DNA of 64,000 nucleotides from Bacteroides fragilis (GTDB taxonomy: Bacteria > Bacillota > Clostridia > Lachnospirales > Lachnospiraceae), in contig JAMPFK010000004.1 of NCBI GenBank assembly GCA_023664485.1, positions 62,001-126,000 on the forward strand. Reading direction: 5' to 3'. Positions 61,676-64,000 of this stretch are shown in pieces. The first letter of the stretch is position 1; the number at the start of each line of letters is the position of its first letter. A model generated the notes under the pieces. It ran no database searches, was not told where the DNA came from, and worked only from the letters and a program-made list of their open reading frames with translations. Position numbers and translations under genes: made by a program.

Positions 61676-63424
61676 ATGGCAGTAGACAGAGGGAAGCCCG
61701 TTGAAGGGATAAAGAAACTGGTGTGGCTTATTTTTATAGCGGTTATCGGCTATTTCCTGATAGCGAGCGTTTTCAGCACCTGTTATCTTGGAAAATACAG
61801 TTATAGTATCGGCGCGGGGGAGATGGAGCTCAACCTGGAGCATACTTTTTATATCCGCGACCAGTATTTACCGCATATCATCGTGTTCCTTCTCTTTTCC
61901 ATTCTGCTCGTTTCCTGCAGAATGGAAGGCGTTAAAAAGCTTTTTCAGAAGAAGTATTTCGGGGCGCTCGTCTGTGCTGCGGCGGGCCTGTTATCACTGT
62001 TGGTCGTTCTGGAAGGGCAGTATCTGCCCAAGTTCGACCAGAAGCATGTAGTAGAAGCGGCGGCCGCGCTGAACAGAGGGGATACTTCTGATTTTGGCAG
62101 AGGCTCATATTTGTTCGTTTTTCCCTTTCAGACGGGCATCGTTCTGTACTATCAGCTGCTGGCGCTGCTGTTCGGGGAGACGAATTATGTGGCGATGCAG
62201 GCGGTCAATGGATTGTGGATCGTCCTGACTTATTATTTCTTTATGAAGATTGCCGGCATTTTGTGGAGAAAGCACCCGTATGAATCCGGAAGCGCCGTTG
62301 TCGGCCTGCTCTTTTTTCCATATCTGCTTTATGCGACATTCCTTTACGGTACGGTAGTCGGTATGGCTTTTGCGGTATTTTCTTTTTATATGGTGTTGTT
62401 GTTTGAAAAAGATGCTAAAGCAGCCTATCTTCTGCTGGGCGGGCTGAGCATGGGAATTGCAACCGTGCTGAAGTCCAATTATATGATCTATATGATAGCA
62501 GAAATCATTTATCTGCTGTTGCGTATTTTTTCAGTTAAGGGGGGGGGCAAAGCAGTACGGCCGAGAATGCTTCTGGCAGCGGCAATCCTCTTCTGCTTCC
62601 TGCTTGGGAGATTCGGTGTAAACGCTTATATCAGGAATCTCAACGATGGGACGGAAGTTAAAGGAATCCCGATGACGGCCTGGGTGGCGATGGGCTTACA
62701 GGATGGAAAGGCCGCGCCGGGCTGGTATAACGGTTATAATAACAGGATTTATGAGGAAAACGGTTATAATTATGAAAAAACGGAAGAGGCGGCCGTCGAT
62801 GAGATCAAAAGGATCGTGAGCGGCTACCCGCAGGATATGATGACCAGCATCAGCTTTTTTGTCAAGAAGCTGTCCTCTCAATGGAATAACCCGACCTTTC
62901 AGTCGTTATGGATACTGGAAGAAAGAGGAAATGACGATATGCGGTTCCTGTATGGGAACGGCAGGGCTCTTTATATTTTATGGGTCAATCTGCTGCATAC
63001 ATGGATATTGACCGGGACTCTTTTTTACGCGCTCTTTCGATTCAGAAAAAGCAGCCTGCAGGAAATAATCCTGCCAATGACTTTTATTGGAGGGGTCGTA
63101 TTTCATCTGATCTGGGAAGCGGAGGGGCTTTATGCGATTTTGTATTTCCCGCTGCTGCTTCCTCTAAGTATATGCGGCTATGGTGAGTGGAGAAGCTTTC
63201 TGCTTGAAAAGAAGCGGATGATAAAGGAAGCAGGATGGAAAACGGAAACGGGAAAACGGCTGAAAAGGAATATCGCGATAGGCGTCGTCGCGCTCACTGC
63301 GGTATGTGCGTTATCCTATACGGAGATGTTCGCAAAGATCTTTGCACGCAATGAGAATACCGGCGCATTCGATACCTATACACAGGATATCGTGAACGAG
63401 ATGGACGCGCTGCCGGGAGAGTAA
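61676..63424 (+). CDS. Polytopic GT-C/GT39-like membrane glycosyltransferase, with G9 tract
   Basis: This is a 582-residue protein with about twelve hydrophobic segments. After two helices the external loop holds KFDQKHVVEAAAALNRGDTS, acidic and rich in small residues, as in GT39/PMT-like and ArnT-like proteins, which use polyprenyl-phosphate sugars. A C-terminal soluble tail ends near EMDALPGE. Within the coding sequence a run of nine G (62539-62547) lies in a cytoplasmic-loop Gly stretch, a possible slippage site. It starts 11 bases after the radical SAM gene, with AAAGGAG ahead. Confidence 0.82.
   Translation: MAVDRGKPVEGIKKLVWLIFIAVIGYFLIASVFSTCYLGKYSYSIGAGEMELNLEHTFYIRDQYLPHIIVFLLFSILLVSCRMEGVKKLFQKKYFGALVCAAAGLLSLLVVLEGQYLPKFDQKHVVEAAAALNRGDTSDFGRGSYLFVFPFQTGIVLYYQLLALLFGETNYVAMQAVNGLWIVLTYYFFMKIAGILWRKHPYESGSAVVGLLFFPYLLYATFLYGTVVGMAFAVFSFYMVLLFEKDAKAAYLLLGGLSMGIATVLKSNYMIYMIAEIIYLLLRIFSVKGGGKAVRPRMLLAAAILFCFLLGRFGVNAYIRNLNDGTEVKGIPMTAWVAMGLQDGKAAPGWYNGYNNRIYEENGYNYEKTEEAAVDEIKRIVSGYPQDMMTSISFFVKKLSSQWNNPTFQSLWILEERGNDDMRFLYGNGRALYILWVNLLHTWILTGTLFYALFRFRKSSLQEIILPMTFIGGVVFHLIWEAEGLYAILYFPLLLPLSICGYGEWRSFLLEKKRMIKEAGWKTETGKRLKRNIAIGVVALTAVCALSYTEMFAKIFARNENTGAFDTYTQDIVNEMDALPGE
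62539..62547 (+). repeat. Homopolymeric G9 tract in coding sequence
   Basis: Nine consecutive G bases encode the Lys-Gly-Gly-Gly junction of the 61676 protein. Loss or gain of one base would put the rest of the gene out of frame. Tracts of this length are known phase-variation sites in surface-glycan genes of other bacteria. Confidence 0.8.
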
Positions 63425-63439
63425 GGAAGGAACAGAGGA

Positions 63440-64000
63440 ATGTTCAGAAAATTAAACTATATTTTTACAGGCGCGGATAAAGTTAAAATCGGTATTCTGA
63501 TGATAGCGGTCATCGTTGGAAGCTTTCTGGAACTGCTGGCGGTTTCTGTTTTTTCTCCTTTTATCGATATGATCATGGATCCGGCGGTATTGCAGGGGGA
63601 TGGAACGATAGCCCGTATTTACCGGATGTTTTCCTTTCGGGAACAGGAGTATTTTCTTGCCTTTGTCGCGGGCGGTATTATCGTCATTTATATTGTGAAA
63701 GATATCTATACGATCGTGGAAAAAAATGCGATTTATAAATTTTCCTATAAAACGCAGCAGAAAATTTCCACCAATCTGCTGCGGGCATATATGAACGAGC
63801 CGTACACTTTTCACCTCGGAAAAAATATCTCCGTTCTGCAAAGGAGTATGCAGGAAGATACGGATCAGTTCACGAAGGGGATCATCCATCTGATGGAAAT
63901 GGTCGCCGAAGCGAGCGTCTGTGTCGCAATTGGCATTTATCTGTATATTGTCAGCAAATCGATCACGATTATTATCGTTGGCCTTTTGATTTTATGCCTG
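63440..64000 (+). CDS. ABC exporter, fused permease/ATPase, 3' end cut by window
   Basis: The first 187 codons of an ABC exporter are present. The start ATG 63440 follows AGAGGA closely. The sequence has membrane helices separated by short loops and includes the segments IGILMIAVIVGSFLELLAVS and SPFIDMIMDPAVL, which resemble the permease domain of the 37053 protein (LLETMGVSMMVPVVQGIMDP). The ATPase domain would lie beyond the right edge. It is probably a lipid-linked glycan flippase of the PglK/MsbA type. The frame is open to the window end. Confidence 0.85.
   Translation, partial: MFRKLNYIFTGADKVKIGILMIAVIVGSFLELLAVSVFSPFIDMIMDPAVLQGDGTIARIYRMFSFREQEYFLAFVAGGIIVIYIVKDIYTIVEKNAIYKFSYKTQQKISTNLLRAYMNEPYTFHLGKNISVLQRSMQEDTDQFTKGIIHLMEMVAEASVCVAIGIYLYIVSKSITIIIVGLLILCL

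Noticed and set aside
1..64000. CRISPR arrays, tRNA or rRNA genes, integrase or transposase genes
   Set aside because: I looked for regularly spaced repeats, cloverleaf-like segments and transposase/integrase motifs and saw none.

Overview
The window is one very large surface-glycan biosynthesis region from what looks like a Firmicute of the class Clostridia, most likely a Lachnospiraceae-type gut anaerobe. The basis for that is inference: strong AGGAGG-type ribosome binding sites, GTG/TTG starts, about even base composition by eye, dlt-like genes, and protein families common in that group. I see 53 protein genes, two of them cut by the window edges. All but one are on the + strand, mostly packed with ATGA-type overlaps. 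I see no rRNA, tRNA, CRISPR array, phage or transposase gene.

Layout. (1) 3-12176: an O-antigen-ligase/Wzy-type membrane protein, then a Pgl-like set (FlaA1/PglF-type dehydratase, DegT aminotransferase, small PglC-type priming transferase, ATP-grasp enzyme, GT4), a UDP-sugar dehydrogenase, a deacetylase-like protein, another GT4 and a polytopic membrane protein. (2) 12151-13524: a lone minus-strand MATE transporter. (3) 13591-14748: a promoter, a heavily structured leader and a sugar epimerase, followed by copy 1 of a palindromic repeat element. (4) 15038-26699: a variant formyltransferase, GT4 genes, a GT-C-like membrane protein, and a complete dlt-like cassette (DltD-like SGNH protein, DltA-like adenylation enzyme, DltC-like carrier, DltB-like MBOAT) that contains a second, catalytically intact formyltransferase. 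Copy 2 of the repeat, inverted, ends this block. (5) 27015-44463, behind a strong promoter: SGNH protein, acyltransferase-3, deacetylase-like protein, two glutamine-dependent amidotransferases of the asparagine synthase family, several glycosyltransferases including two GT11 enzymes, an ABC exporter and a Wzy-like polymerase. (6) 44536-53029, behind its own promoter: a WbaP-type priming transferase, glycosyltransferases, a pyruvyltransferase, a Wzx flippase and a GH88/GH105-like protein. (7) 53163-54880: a more AT-rich RelA/SpoT-domain alarmone synthetase with two uncharacterised partners, ended by a terminator. (8) 54982-64000: another GT11, a Wzy-like polymerase, a GT26-GT4 fusion, a GT4, a radical SAM/SPASM protein, a polytopic GT-C-like protein carrying a G9 tract, and the start of a second ABC exporter.

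How the genes could work together (inference). There are two types of priming transferase, three Wzy-like proteins, one Wzx and two ABC exporters, which is more than one repeat-unit polysaccharide needs, so at least two glycans or stacked variant modules are likely. Sugar-nucleotide genes imply a 4-amino-4,6-dideoxy sugar and a uronic acid. Decorations would include amidation (two AsnB-like enzymes), pyruvylation, O-acylation, deacetylation and GT11 glycosylation. The most notable possibility is transfer of an N-formyl-aminoacyl group, made on a carrier protein as in the F-A-T initiation module of linear gramicidin synthetase but exported through a DltB/DltD-like route.
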